Positions 5,975-14,416 of a stretch of 50,552 bases of DNA are shown piece after piece. The DNA comes from Oscillospiraceae bacterium. GTDB lineage: Bacteria; Bacillota; Clostridia; Oscillospirales; Ruminococcaceae. The stretch lies in the NCBI GenBank assembly GCA_020024215.1, contig JAHHUC010000005.1:1-50552 (forward strand), read 5' to 3'. Both the position numbers and the translations under genes were made by a program. Positions within the stretch are counted from its first letter, which is position 1. The number at the start of each line of letters is the position of its first letter. Under the pieces are notes generated by a model, which was not told the DNA's origin, did not search any database, and worked only from the letters and a program-made list of their open reading frames with translations.

Positions 5975-8974
5975 TTACAGAGTAAAGCCCAGCTTTTTTG
6001 CATATGCTCTGATTGCCTTTTGGAAGCAGATTATAGGCGGATGTACCGTACCTGCACCAATCTGGCCATAGCCTGCAATCTTATGTGCTATTCCTGTGTT
6101 GATAACAGGTGTTATTTCCTTTTCAACAACAAGTCTTGCATCTATGCCAAGGCAAGCTCCCTGGAAATTCCAAGTGGGGATGATAAAATTGGGGTTTCTG
6201 CCTATGGTGATCTCCGCCATTTCATTGCTGGTGCGAAGGGCATCCTCATATCCGCCTGCACCTACAAATCTTGTTACAGCCGGTGCTGCTATCATGGCCA
6301 TTCCGCCAACACCAAAGGTTTCTGTTATTGCGCTGTCACCCATATCCGGGCAGGCATCCTCTTTGTCATAGCCTGTGAAGTACAATCCCTGAGGTGTGTT
6401 TACAGGGCCTGTGAACCACTCATCCCCCATGCCGGCTATCCTTATTCCAAATTCATATCCGTTGCGGCACATGGCTGTGACAATTGTTCCCTCTTTTATT
6501 GTGCGGGCAGAATCCATTACAGCCTTGCCGGTTGCCATCATGATATTAAGGAAGAACTGATCTGTGTCTGATAAGAACTTGATAACATCATATCTGTCCT
6601 TTTCATCCATCTCCATTTTTGTGATTATCGGAGCTACTTCCTTTAAAAATACAAGTGAAGCAGCTATATTTCTTTGATGGAACTCATCTCCCATAGCTAT
6701 GGCCTTAGCCACCATAGGATTGACATTTATGCCGCCCAGCTGACGGATAGCCCTTCCGAGTGTGGGTCCTAAAACATCTCTCATCCAGCGAAGTCTTTCT
6801 ACAACCTCCTGTGAATATGCTCCAAACCTGAGAACCTTGCCTATGCCTTCATTCATGGTGCAGTATGCTCTGTTTCCGTCAGTTTTGTTTTCAACAACAA
6901 ATACAGGCATATTAGGAGAGGTTATTCCGCCCATAGGGCCTACGGCATTTACATGATGACAGGGAATGAATTCAATTTCCTTGCCCTCTAACATTCTTCT
7001 TGCCTCTGCCTCATCAGCTGCCCACTCTTCAAAGAGAACAGCACCTACACAGGAGCCCTGCATGGGATCGGGCATATTCTCATATGCAACAGGAGGACCT
7101 GCATGAAGTATTGCCTTTTTGTTGGATAATTCAGGAATCACGTCCTTTGCACGAACATTGTCGATGAGCACAGGCTGGCTTGAAACAACCTTAGCTATCA
7201 CAGCATTGTTTGCCTCGTCGATTTCATCCTTGGCTCTTAAAAAGTTGAGTATTTTGATAAGCTCAACATCGCCTCCGGCAGGAGGCATCCAGTCATATTG
7301 CACTGTTTCGCATCCAAACTGCTCGGCTACCTCTGCAAAGCTTTTAAGTCCGATATTGATGATTTTAGGCTTTTCAGACAGCATATTAAGCAGCTTTTCG
7401 GAGGCGCGTTCCCTTTTGATTTCCACAACCTCTTTTTTGCGGATTTCCTTTTCAGGCTCATCAAATTTAAGGCCTATCGCATGGATAGCTGCTGTAACAG
7501 CCAGCTTGTTTGTTTCACACACTATAACACCGGCATCTTTAAGCTTGGAAACCGCATCATCATATCCTTGATAATCTCTTCTTGTTCCGCAAACAGTAGC
7601 TATGAAGAAAACCTTTCTTCCGTCTGCCTGAGCCTTTTTGTCAAGCTCTGCAATGGTTGGAAGCAGTGCCCCTGCCATATCGGCATGAGAACCATATCCC
7701 AGCATAACATCAAACAGCACCACCGCTGTGGACTCATCATCCACCGCCTGCTTCATACATTCAATGCGCTTTGCAGGATCTATCATCGGATGAGGCTTTC
7801 CCTGTGTATATACATCATCGCCTAAATCCACAACAATGTGTCCGTCTGTATTAAGCATATAGCCTTCTTTTTTCTGGGGAGGAACCTTGAGGTCAAGTGC
7901 ATCCTTTATAAGCATGGCAGCCTCACCTGCAAGTGTTCCGCCGGAATAATATGCCTTTATTGTCTTTTTATCCTCCGGCTTGTAAAAATCCTTCTCATCG
8001 ATCAAAATCTCGCCCTGAGCAACCTCTTTGTTGCGAACAAGGCTTACAGCAAGGCGGGCAGCCTCATCAAGCGTGTAGGCATGATAGAAGTTTTCCTCGT
8101 GATACAAGGGCTTTTCACCTAAGAACAGTGTGATTACAGGCTTATTGAAATTGCTCAGCCTGTTGGATATTTTTTCTCTTACAGATTGTGCAGGGGGCTT
8201 GGATATAACTATGAGCACCTTAACGCTCTCATCTTCCTCCATAGCGTCAATCATATCCATCATTGTGATTCCGCCGACCTCTGTGGAAAGATCGCGTCCG
8301 CCTGTGCCGATGGCATTTTTTACGCCTTCGCCAAGCCTGTCAATTATTGTTGTAAGCTCCTGTATTCCGGTGCCGGAGGCTCCGATAATGCCGATTGAGC
8401 CGGGAGCTACACTGTTTGTAAATGCTATGGGAACACCCTGGATAATGCCTGTTCCGCAGTCAGGTCCCATAACAGCAAGGCCCTTTGAGTGAGCCTTTTC
8501 CTTCAATTTCTTTTCATCCTCAATGGTAACATTGTCGCTGAACATGAAAACATTCATATTTTCATCTAATGCGCGGTCAGCTTCCATTGCAGCATACATT
8601 CCCGGCACTGAAATTACGGCAAGGTTGGCATCAGGCAGTGCTGCAACAGCCTTATCCCATGATTTCACGCTTTCCCTTCCGCTCTTTTTTGCGCTGTCGG
8701 TAGACTGCTGTTTGAAAAATTCCTCTGTTTCCTTTTCGATTGTATCCAAAATGGAATCATCATCTACATCTGCTACCATTACCATGTCATTTGCCGTAGC
8801 TGACATAAGCTCTTCGGTTGCAAGGCCGGACTGCTTATAAATATCCTTATTAGCAGGTGTGGCCATCATAATTGAAACCTTTTTAACTCCGGAAATAGTT
8901 GAAATTTTATTAGTCAGAAGCATAAGAACGACTGAGTCGTGATAGCTTCCCTTTTTTACTATACTCTTTAACAC
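5975..8974 (-). CDS. FdrA (AllF) - DUF1116 (AllG) fusion, predicted oxamate carbamoyltransferase subunit
   Basis: One 999-residue frame joins two proteins that are separate in E. coli: FdrA (AllF, about 555 aa) and YlbE (AllG, about 420 aa, DUF1116). Residues 1 to about 510 are FdrA-like, related to succinyl-CoA synthetase alpha, with GPDCGTG (170-176), GASGTGIQE (198-206) and GTGGRDLS (223-230). A charged linker (about 505-535) leads to DUF1116 (about 536-999), with YDWMPPAGGD, PCHHVNAVGPMGG and QIGAGTVHPP. In E. coli AllF, AllG and AllH together form oxamate carbamoyltransferase, which phosphorolyses oxalurate to oxamate and carbamoyl phosphate. The partner allH is present at 18783-19637. 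The start is GTG at 8974, with AGGAAAGGG upstream, 14 bp after allD. The uninterrupted frame with an ordinary linker argues for a true fusion rather than an error. Confidence 0.88.
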   Translation of the reverse strand: MLKSIVKKGSYHDSVVLMLLTNKISTISGVKKVSIMMATPANKDIYKQSGLATEELMSATANDMVMVADVDDDSILDTIEKETEEFFKQQSTDSAKKSGRESVKSWDKAVAALPDANLAVISVPGMYAAMEADRALDENMNVFMFSDNVTIEDEKKLKEKAHSKGLAVMGPDCGTGIIQGVPIAFTNSVAPGSIGIIGASGTGIQELTTIIDRLGEGVKNAIGTGGRDLSTEVGGITMMDMIDAMEEDESVKVLIVISKPPAQSVREKISNRLSNFNKPVITLFLGEKPLYHEENFYHAYTLDEAARLAVSLVRNKEVAQGEILIDEKDFYKPEDKKTIKAYYSGGTLAGEAAMLIKDALDLKVPPQKKEGYMLNTDGHIVVDLGDDVYTQGKPHPMIDPAKRIECMKQAVDDESTAVVLFDVMLGYGSHADMAGALLPTIAELDKKAQADGRKVFFIATVCGTRRDYQGYDDAVSKLKDAGVIVCETNKLAVTAAIHAIGLKFDEPEKEIRKKEVVEIKRERASEKLLNMLSEKPKIINIGLKSFAEVAEQFGCETVQYDWMPPAGGDVELIKILNFLRAKDEIDEANNAVIAKVVSSQPVLIDNVRAKDVIPELSNKKAILHAGPPVAYENMPDPMQGSCVGAVLFEEWAADEAEARRMLEGKEIEFIPCHHVNAVGPMGGITSPNMPVFVVENKTDGNRAYCTMNEGIGKVLRFGAYSQEVVERLRWMRDVLGPTLGRAIRQLGGINVNPMVAKAIAMGDEFHQRNIAASLVFLKEVAPIITKMEMDEKDRYDVIKFLSDTDQFFLNIMMATGKAVMDSARTIKEGTIVTAMCRNGYEFGIRIAGMGDEWFTGPVNTPQGLYFTGYDKEDACPDMGDSAITETFGVGGMAMIAAPAVTRFVGAGGYEDALRTSNEMAEITIGRNPNFIIPTWNFQGACLGIDARLVVEKEITPVINTGIAHKIAGYGQIGAGTVHPPIICFQKAIRAYAKKLGFTL

Positions 8975-8988
8975 ACTTTATCCCTTTC

Positions 8989-10041
8989 CTAATCAGCAAA
9001 CCTGTTTTTATGGTCATATCTGTTGTAATGAATATCATCGCTTTTAAGATAGTTGTAAATATCGTCCACTATTTCTATTCCGCCGGCCTTATGTGTCTCC
9101 TCAACTCGCAAGGCTGCCCTTTCTCCGGGATAATATACCTTGTCATGTCCTCTTGCCGGAGGCATGCTTCCAAGTTCGTCGCAGACCTGTGACATACTTT
9201 TCTTAAATTCATCAATGCCGACAAATTTTGAAGGGTCCATAACGATGTGCATCTGTCCTAAATTTCTGCCCTGAGAGCAATCGTGGTACATAGAGCTTAC
9301 ATGCTTTCCAAAGGGCACACCCAGCAAAACGCCTGAGAATATATCCACCATCATCATAAGTCCGTAACCCTTTGCACCAGCAATGGGAACAAGTGCATTT
9401 ACATGGTGGGGATTTGTGACAGGCTCACCCTTTTCATCCACCGCCCAGTCATCGGGTATGGACATATTTTTTGAACGCCTGTCCAAAATTTTTCCCCATG
9501 CCTGCACCGTAGTAGCCATATCAAATACCACAGTTCTCTCATCTGCTGTGGGAGCTGCAAAGGAAATGGGGTTTGTGCCGTAATAAGGCTCTGTTCCTCC
9601 AAAGGGGACTGCCATTGGGTCTGACTGGCACATGGAAATTGCCACCAAATCATTCTTTGCTGCCATTTCGGTGTAATATCCCAATGAACCGCTGTGGGAT
9701 ATATTTCTTATTCCGACCACTGCAATTCCCTTTTCCTTTGCCATTTTAACAGCATTTTCCATAGCCATGGTTGCCGCAACAAAACCGCAGCCGTTGTCAC
9801 CTTCAAAAATGGCAGAACATGGGCCTGTCTCCTTCCACTGAAATTCAGGCTCTATTGTCATTCCGCCCTTTGCTATTCTCTCGCTGTAATATTCCACACG
9901 GACAGCGCCATGAGAGTGATAGCCTCTTTCATCTGCCCATGTAAGCACCTCGGCTGCCATATCGGCATGCTCTGCCTTAAGGCCTGCCTTTGTAAGCTTA
10001 TTTTTAATCAAATCCTTTAATTCTGCTCGTAAAAGTCTCAT
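8989..10041 (-). CDS. allD: Ureidoglycolate dehydrogenase (AllD)
   Basis: A 350-residue member of the Ldh_2 (malate/L-lactate/ureidoglycolate dehydrogenase) fold. AllD oxidises (S)-ureidoglycolate to oxalurate with NAD in the cytosol. The length and motif spacing match E. coli AllD: Arg48 in SHGAVRVEYY, Tyr52, and the catalytic His116 in NISHSGSLGYY. The cofactor and dimer segment YGTNPISFAAP and the glycine-rich GAKGYGLMMMVDIFSGVLLG are also clear. The ATG at 10041 follows AAGGGCGGATAAGG. It sits 36 bp after allE copy 1 and 14 bp before the FdrA-DUF1116 gene, so allE-allD-fdrA fusion reads as one operon, in pathway order. A malate/lactate dehydrogenase is the only serious alternative; context strongly favours AllD. 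Confidence 0.92.
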   Translation of the reverse strand: MRLLRAELKDLIKNKLTKAGLKAEHADMAAEVLTWADERGYHSHGAVRVEYYSERIAKGGMTIEPEFQWKETGPCSAIFEGDNGCGFVAATMAMENAVKMAKEKGIAVVGIRNISHSGSLGYYTEMAAKNDLVAISMCQSDPMAVPFGGTEPYYGTNPISFAAPTADERTVVFDMATTVQAWGKILDRRSKNMSIPDDWAVDEKGEPVTNPHHVNALVPIAGAKGYGLMMMVDIFSGVLLGVPFGKHVSSMYHDCSQGRNLGQMHIVMDPSKFVGIDEFKKSMSQVCDELGSMPPARGHDKVYYPGERAALRVEETHKAGGIEIVDDIYNYLKSDDIHYNRYDHKNRFAD

Positions 10042-10070
10042 CCTTATCCGCCCTTCATAACATTCTGCTG

Positions 10071-10923
10071 CCCTGCTTTAAAGGTGTACGTCCCTGTTGC
10101 AATCCTTTGAATAGATGTAAACAAGCTCTTCTTCTCTGCCCTCGTCACCTACTGCATAGCAGGCCTGGGGACAATAGGCATCCAAAAATACATAGTCGCC
10201 CTTTTTAAGAGGAACCCAGTCATTATCCAATCTGTACATTGCCTTTCCGGAAAGGAAGTACATTCCGTGCTCCTGAATATGTGTCTCTATATATCCGTGG
10301 GATGCTCCTATATGGAACTTGAGTATGTGCATATTCATATCAAAGCCCATATCCTCGGATGCAGGAAGAAGGTTCTGGATGTAGCAGTTGTTCATTCCCT
10401 CATAGGAAATCCAGGGAAGCTCGTTGCAGTTTCCTACAACTGTATGCGCGCTCAAGCCCTCAACCTTGTCATATCTGCGCTTGTAGGCAAAAAGCTTGGC
10501 ATCCTCACTCTTTGTATTTTCAAAGGAAATGGGGCTGCTTTCGGGAGAATAGATATACTCGCCCTTTTTAAGCACTGCTTCCTTATCCTTATTCTTTACC
10601 TTTATTTCTCCCTCTACCACATAGATGAAGGATTCAAGTCCCTCACCGCCGAATTTTTCATTTTTTCCGCCTTCATGTGCAGTGATGAGATAATCTGCAA
10701 AGGATGCTCCCATTTCAGGTGAACCAAGGATTGTTACATCACACTTTTCATATCCGGGAATAATGTTTTTTACAAGGCCGTCCGGCTCAAGAATTACATA
10801 ATTCTCCTTCTTTATCACTGATCTTGTCATCAGCAATTCATCTCTGTATCCTTCCTGCTTATTCAAATAGCTCATTCTTATCATCCTTTCATTCTCTTTA
10901 AGACCAAAAGGGGTCCTTTTTGC
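10071..10923. repeat. 853-bp direct repeat, copy 1 (contains allE)
   Basis: Bases 10071-10923 reappear at 12078-12930 with a constant offset of 2007; by eye I found no mismatch, and both encoded proteins agree over every residue. Beyond the upper end the match continues for about 22 bp with three C/T differences, then fades. At the lower end identity stops abruptly at CCCTGCTTTA. The two copies flank 1154 bp holding the plus-strand alpha/beta hydrolase. Confidence 0.9.
10078..10875 (-). CDS. allE: (S)-ureidoglycine aminohydrolase (AllE), copy 1
   Basis: Bicupin enzyme that releases ammonia from (S)-ureidoglycine to give (S)-ureidoglycolate. The protein follows E. coli AllE closely along its whole length (265 residues from the chosen start; E. 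coli about 261), including PDGLVKNIIPGYEKCD, FGGEGLESFIYVVEG and ASHGYIETHIQEHG. The manganese ligands expected in the C-terminal cupin are present: Glu197, His199, His203 and Gln237. I start at the fourth residue of the longest frame (MSYLNKQ), since E. coli begins MGYLNN and the AAAGG site is nine bases upstream; the ATG at 10884 touches the ribosome site. This copy leads the operon with allD and the FdrA-DUF1116 gene. An identical copy is at 12085-12882. Confidence 0.93.
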   Translation of the reverse strand: MSYLNKQEGYRDELLMTRSVIKKENYVILEPDGLVKNIIPGYEKCDVTILGSPEMGASFADYLITAHEGGKNEKFGGEGLESFIYVVEGEIKVKNKDKEAVLKKGEYIYSPESSPISFENTKSEDAKLFAYKRRYDKVEGLSAHTVVGNCNELPWISYEGMNNCYIQNLLPASEDMGFDMNMHILKFHIGASHGYIETHIQEHGMYFLSGKAMYRLDNDWVPLKKGDYVFLDAYCPQACYAVGDEGREEELVYIYSKDCNRDVHL

Positions 10924-10936
10924 TTTTTACTATTTC

Positions 10937-10965
10937 ATTATGGTAAATTATCCTGCCTTTTACAA
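10937..10965 (-). promoter_or_regulatory. Promoter of allE copy 1
   Basis: On the minus strand TTGTAA (10965-10960), a 17-bp spacer and CATAAT (10942-10937). The predicted leader then contains AAGGACC, a short CCTTTT loop and GGTCTT (about 10901-10919), a small hairpin or operator shared by both allE copies. Confidence 0.55.
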
Positions 10966-11034
10966 TGTCTACATTGGACAAATCATACAATGTTTTTTAT
11001 CTATTTATCTTCCAAAATATATTTGTCAGCGCAA

Positions 11035-11064
11035 TTGTGATATAATCTATATATCTCAGATAAT
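11035..11064 (+). promoter_or_regulatory. Possible promoter of the alpha/beta hydrolase gene
   Basis: TTGTGA at 11035-11040 and GATAAT at 11059-11064 with an 18-bp spacer, about 47 bp before the hydrolase start codon. A TATAAT at 11041-11046 is also present but has no -35 at the right distance. Weak. Confidence 0.3.
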
Positions 11065-11110
11065 TAAGACAGGCAGATATTGGCTGTCTGCAAACAGGAG
11101 GATTTTTTAT

Positions 11111-11962
11111 ATGTTGACAAAAAAGGATTATAAATGGTCATGTGAGCTTTACAATAAACATTCCACACTTTACATACAAGATGACATAACTCCCAAGGCC
11201 TGCATACTCTATTTTCATGGCGGAGGATTATTATACGGCTTAAAGAATGATTTGCCAGACAGCCATATAGAATTTCTTACAAAGGAGGGCTATGCGATAC
11301 TCTGCTGTGACTATCCTCTGGCTCCTGCTGCAAAGCTGGATATAATTTTAAAGGATGTTAAAGCTTCCGTAAATGAATATGAAAATGTGCTTTTTTCACT
11401 GTGCGGCTTAAACCTGCCCTTTTTCTTATGGGGAAGATCTGCCGGTGCATATCTTTGCCTGCTCGCAGCCTCCAAAGGCGATCTTTCAAAAACGCCCCTT
11501 GGAATAATTTCCTATTACGGCTATGGCTTTTTGACAGATGCATGGTTCAACAGCCCCAGCAGCAGCTATACGGCTCTTCCTGCAATTGATGAATCGTGCC
11601 TTTGCGCAATACCCTCTGACATCCATGCAGATGGCCCCTTGGATACACATTACAGTGTATATGTGTATGCAAGACAGACCGGCAAATGGGTGGATCTGAT
11701 ATATGAAGGAAGAGAAAAATTTTTTTATCTTGATTATACACTGCGCAGCTGCAGCAAAATGCCCTGTCCTTTATTCTGTGCTCATTCTATAAATGATGGG
11801 GATGTCCCCTATGCCGAATTTATTGAGCTTTCCAACAGATTTTCTCCTCAGTGCTTTACGGCATCTGAAAATATGCATGATTTTGACCGCATTGAAAAAT
11901 CCAATACCACACACAGGCTTTTATGCTCGACGCTTGATTTTCTTGAAAACAATTTGGCATAA
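11111..11962 (+). CDS. Alpha/beta hydrolase (HSL-like esterase/amidase) between the allE copies
   Basis: A 283-residue serine hydrolase of the alpha/beta fold. The oxyanion-hole motif HGGG (in YFHGGGLLYG) is near residue 37, the nucleophile elbow is GRSAG (WGRSAGAY), and the likely acid and base are Asp in NDGDVPY and His in NMHDFDR. This order fits the hormone-sensitive-lipase type, which cleaves small esters and sometimes amides. The ATG at 11111 follows a perfect AGGAGG; a longer frame from 10940 has no such site and runs through promoter sequence. It is the only plus-strand gene in this part of the island and is flanked by the two identical allE repeats, so it looks inserted or trapped. 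The substrate is unknown; a ring-opening or deacylating role on a ureide is possible but unproven. Confidence 0.8.
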   Translation: MLTKKDYKWSCELYNKHSTLYIQDDITPKACILYFHGGGLLYGLKNDLPDSHIEFLTKEGYAILCCDYPLAPAAKLDIILKDVKASVNEYENVLFSLCGLNLPFFLWGRSAGAYLCLLAASKGDLSKTPLGIISYYGYGFLTDAWFNSPSSSYTALPAIDESCLCAIPSDIHADGPLDTHYSVYVYARQTGKWVDLIYEGREKFFYLDYTLRSCSKMPCPLFCAHSINDGDVPYAEFIELSNRFSPQCFTASENMHDFDRIEKSNTTHRLLCSTLDFLENNLA

Positions 11963-11976
11963 ACAGCAGGGCAAAA

Positions 11977-12015
11977 AAGAGAGGGGCAGCTGCATATAAG
12001 ACAGCTGTCCCTCTT
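11977..12015 (-). terminator. Intrinsic terminator after allE copy 2 (also faces the hydrolase gene)
   Basis: CAGCTGTCCCTCTT at 12002-12015 pairs with AAGAGAGGGGCAGCTG at 11977-11992, with one or two imperfections. On the minus strand the stem is followed by CTTTTTTGCC, so it best serves allE copy 2; on the plus strand the tail is poor. Confidence 0.7.
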
Positions 12016-12077
12016 GAATATAAAGCCGGCCTGTTCAGGTTTATCAAGGGCAGAATATCCGTAAAAGCCCTTATTAT

Positions 12078-12930
12078 CCCTGCTTTAAAGGTGTACGTCC
12101 CTGTTGCAATCCTTTGAATAGATGTAAACAAGCTCTTCTTCTCTGCCCTCGTCACCTACTGCATAGCAGGCCTGGGGACAATAGGCATCCAAAAATACAT
12201 AGTCGCCCTTTTTAAGAGGAACCCAGTCATTATCCAATCTGTACATTGCCTTTCCGGAAAGGAAGTACATTCCGTGCTCCTGAATATGTGTCTCTATATA
12301 TCCGTGGGATGCTCCTATATGGAACTTGAGTATGTGCATATTCATATCAAAGCCCATATCCTCGGATGCAGGAAGAAGGTTCTGGATGTAGCAGTTGTTC
12401 ATTCCCTCATAGGAAATCCAGGGAAGCTCGTTGCAGTTTCCTACAACTGTATGCGCGCTCAAGCCCTCAACCTTGTCATATCTGCGCTTGTAGGCAAAAA
12501 GCTTGGCATCCTCACTCTTTGTATTTTCAAAGGAAATGGGGCTGCTTTCGGGAGAATAGATATACTCGCCCTTTTTAAGCACTGCTTCCTTATCCTTATT
12601 CTTTACCTTTATTTCTCCCTCTACCACATAGATGAAGGATTCAAGTCCCTCACCGCCGAATTTTTCATTTTTTCCGCCTTCATGTGCAGTGATGAGATAA
12701 TCTGCAAAGGATGCTCCCATTTCAGGTGAACCAAGGATTGTTACATCACACTTTTCATATCCGGGAATAATGTTTTTTACAAGGCCGTCCGGCTCAAGAA
12801 TTACATAATTCTCCTTCTTTATCACTGATCTTGTCATCAGCAATTCATCTCTGTATCCTTCCTGCTTATTCAAATAGCTCATTCTTATCATCCTTTCATT
12901 CTCTTTAAGACCAAAAGGGGTCCTTTTTGC
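12078..12930. repeat. 853-bp direct repeat, copy 2 (contains allE)
   Basis: Second copy of the repeat at 10071-10923. It includes the whole allE gene, its leader hairpin and the downstream few bases, but the promoter lies just outside the perfectly identical part. Confidence 0.9.
12085..12882 (-). CDS. allE: (S)-ureidoglycine aminohydrolase (AllE), identical copy 2
   Basis: The encoded 265 residues are identical to the allE copy at 10078-10875, including the four metal ligands, so the activity should be the same: deamination of ureidoglycine to ureidoglycolate. This copy lies 140 bp after the NCS1 permease gene at 13023-14387 and ends at its own terminator facing the alpha/beta hydrolase, so it is monocistronic or a tail gene of the allantoinase-permease run. 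It has its own promoter of the same form as copy 1 (TTGAAA, 17 bp, CATAAT). Full identity with drift only outside the repeat points to recent duplication or ongoing gene conversion. A gene-dosage benefit or two expression modes are both possible. Confidence 0.92.
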   Translation of the reverse strand: MSYLNKQEGYRDELLMTRSVIKKENYVILEPDGLVKNIIPGYEKCDVTILGSPEMGASFADYLITAHEGGKNEKFGGEGLESFIYVVEGEIKVKNKDKEAVLKKGEYIYSPESSPISFENTKSEDAKLFAYKRRYDKVEGLSAHTVVGNCNELPWISYEGMNNCYIQNLLPASEDMGFDMNMHILKFHIGASHGYIETHIQEHGMYFLSGKAMYRLDNDWVPLKKGDYVFLDAYCPQACYAVGDEGREEELVYIYSKDCNRDVHL

Positions 12931-12943
12931 CTTTTACCATTTC

Positions 12944-12972
12944 ATTATGGCAATATTCTGTCCTTTTTTCAA
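12944..12972 (-). promoter_or_regulatory. Promoter of allE copy 2
   Basis: On the minus strand TTGAAA (12972-12967), 17 bp and CATAAT (12949-12944). It is at the same offset as the copy-1 promoter but with a stronger -35, and its spacer sequence differs from copy 1. Confidence 0.55.
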
Positions 12973-13022
12973 TATCAAATATATACAAATATTGTCCACA
13001 TGGCACACTGTGCAGCCAGCCC

Positions 13023-14387
13023 TTATTCCTTGCTGAAAATAGTGCCCTTGCAGAAGGATCTGCTTGATTTCATATATTTCATAAGCAGATAATATGCCAG
13101 TCCTGTGGGAATAAGGCTTACATACCAAGAGATATCAACTACGAACAGTGAGCATACAGAACCAAACAAAATGGCAATAACTGCAGCCCAGTTTATTCCC
13201 TTGAAGGGGCCTTCCTTGTTATACATATCATTGATATCCAATTTCTGCTTGCGGAGGATAAAATAATCCACTGCCATAACGGCAAAAATCGGACCGAGAA
13301 ATGCAGAATATATCTGTGTAAACAGGGCAAGTCCGGCGGCAGATTCCGCTGTGACAAGCTTCCACGGCATGCACAATACCGAAAGGATTCCCACCAATAT
13401 TGTGCTGTGTGACCACTTTAAATGAAAAGCTTCCATAAGCACATATGCAGGAGGAACGATATTATTCAATACGTTGGTTGTAACCTGAGCAAAGGCGATG
13501 AACAGCAATGTCACAATTGTAAGAGTTTTGCTTCCCATGGTTGTGGAAAATACAACAACAGGGTCACTGTTTCCTGTGGCAGCTGTTACCAAAAGTCCGA
13601 TAAGTCCCATAAACAATGTCACAGGAAGGATGGCAATTGTATATATGCTTCCTGTAAAGAAGGGTCCGACCTTTTTCTGAACGGTGCGGGAATAGTCGGA
13701 TGCATTGGTTATCATGGTAGAATAAATTCCCAGAAAGGATGTGGTGGCAGCCCAAAAAGGCATTCCCCAGGTTCCTGTTATTCCGCTGAATTTATCTCCA
13801 ATCTCCACTGCAAATCGTGTGTTTACCACATAGAGCATATAGATGAGGATCGCAATGATAAATATGCATGAGATATTTTCCATCCACTTTATGCCGCTGA
13901 AGCCCTTTATGGAAAGCGCAACCTGAAGCATGGTGAACAATGCATAAACCACCGGAAGGTTATCTATTCCAAAAAGAATTTTAAGGCAGCTGTTTATGGC
14001 GCCTGCTCCCACCCAGCTTTGGAAGCCAAACCAAACAATGGCCGGAACTCCTCTTAAAAGGCCGGGTATCTTTACTCCTGCGGTTCCGAAGCTGCTGCGC
14101 AGCTGAACTGTAAAGGGAATGCCGTATTTATGGCCGCACTGTCCGATAATTACAAGTCCAACTGCAATTACAACACAGCCTATCGCCATAGCCAATATTG
14201 CCTGGGGGATAGTCAGGACTCCTATAAGTCCTGCACCCATAGAAAAGGTTCCTATCGAAACACATCCGCCCATAAAGCTGGCTGTGTATGAAAGCGGATC
14301 CATGATGCGCTCTTTTGTAGGCAGCAAATCCGCATCTACATTTTTAGCAAATTCGGGGTTGAGATTCTGATTGTCAATAATCTTCAT
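13023..14387 (-). CDS. NCS1-family allantoin/hydantoin permease, copy 1
   Basis: A 454-residue transporter of the nucleobase-cation-symport-1 family (allantoin, hydantoin, cytosine and uracil permeases), with about 12 hydrophobic segments. Family landmarks are GGCVSIGTFSMGAGL in TM1, the QLRSSFGTAGVKIPGLLRG loop, WFGFQSWVGAGAINSCL in TM3 and DYSRTVQKKVGPFFTG. The start is the ATG at 14387, eight bases after GGAGGG; a frame extending to 14507 would overlap the allantoinase gene. It lies 29 bp after allB copy 1, so uptake and ring opening are coupled. It is paralogous to the permease at 15820-17181. Substrate choice between allantoin and other hydantoins cannot be made from sequence by eye. Confidence 0.88.
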   Translation of the reverse strand: MKIIDNQNLNPEFAKNVDADLLPTKERIMDPLSYTASFMGGCVSIGTFSMGAGLIGVLTIPQAILAMAIGCVVIAVGLVIIGQCGHKYGIPFTVQLRSSFGTAGVKIPGLLRGVPAIVWFGFQSWVGAGAINSCLKILFGIDNLPVVYALFTMLQVALSIKGFSGIKWMENISCIFIIAILIYMLYVVNTRFAVEIGDKFSGITGTWGMPFWAATTSFLGIYSTMITNASDYSRTVQKKVGPFFTGSIYTIAILPVTLFMGLIGLLVTAATGNSDPVVVFSTTMGSKTLTIVTLLFIAFAQVTTNVLNNIVPPAYVLMEAFHLKWSHSTILVGILSVLCMPWKLVTAESAAGLALFTQIYSAFLGPIFAVMAVDYFILRKQKLDINDMYNKEGPFKGINWAAVIAILFGSVCSLFVVDISWYVSLIPTGLAYYLLMKYMKSSRSFCKGTIFSKE

Positions 14388-14416
14388 TTTATGTCCCTCC
14401 AAAACAGCCTGCACGG

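Noticed and set aside
8974..8988. FdrA and DUF1116 joined by a sequencing frameshift.
   Set aside because: The frame is continuous, both domains are full length and the linker is a normal charged helix-like stretch without a stop or start near it.
10940..11110. Longer start for the alpha/beta hydrolase gene.
   Set aside because: The extra 57 residues cover the promoter region and the upstream gene's promoter; a perfect AGGAGG lies before the ATG at 11111.
12274..12729. 151-residue plus-strand frame inside allE, repeated at 10267-10722.
   Set aside because: It is antisense to allE, has no ribosome site and is present twice only because the DNA repeat is identical.
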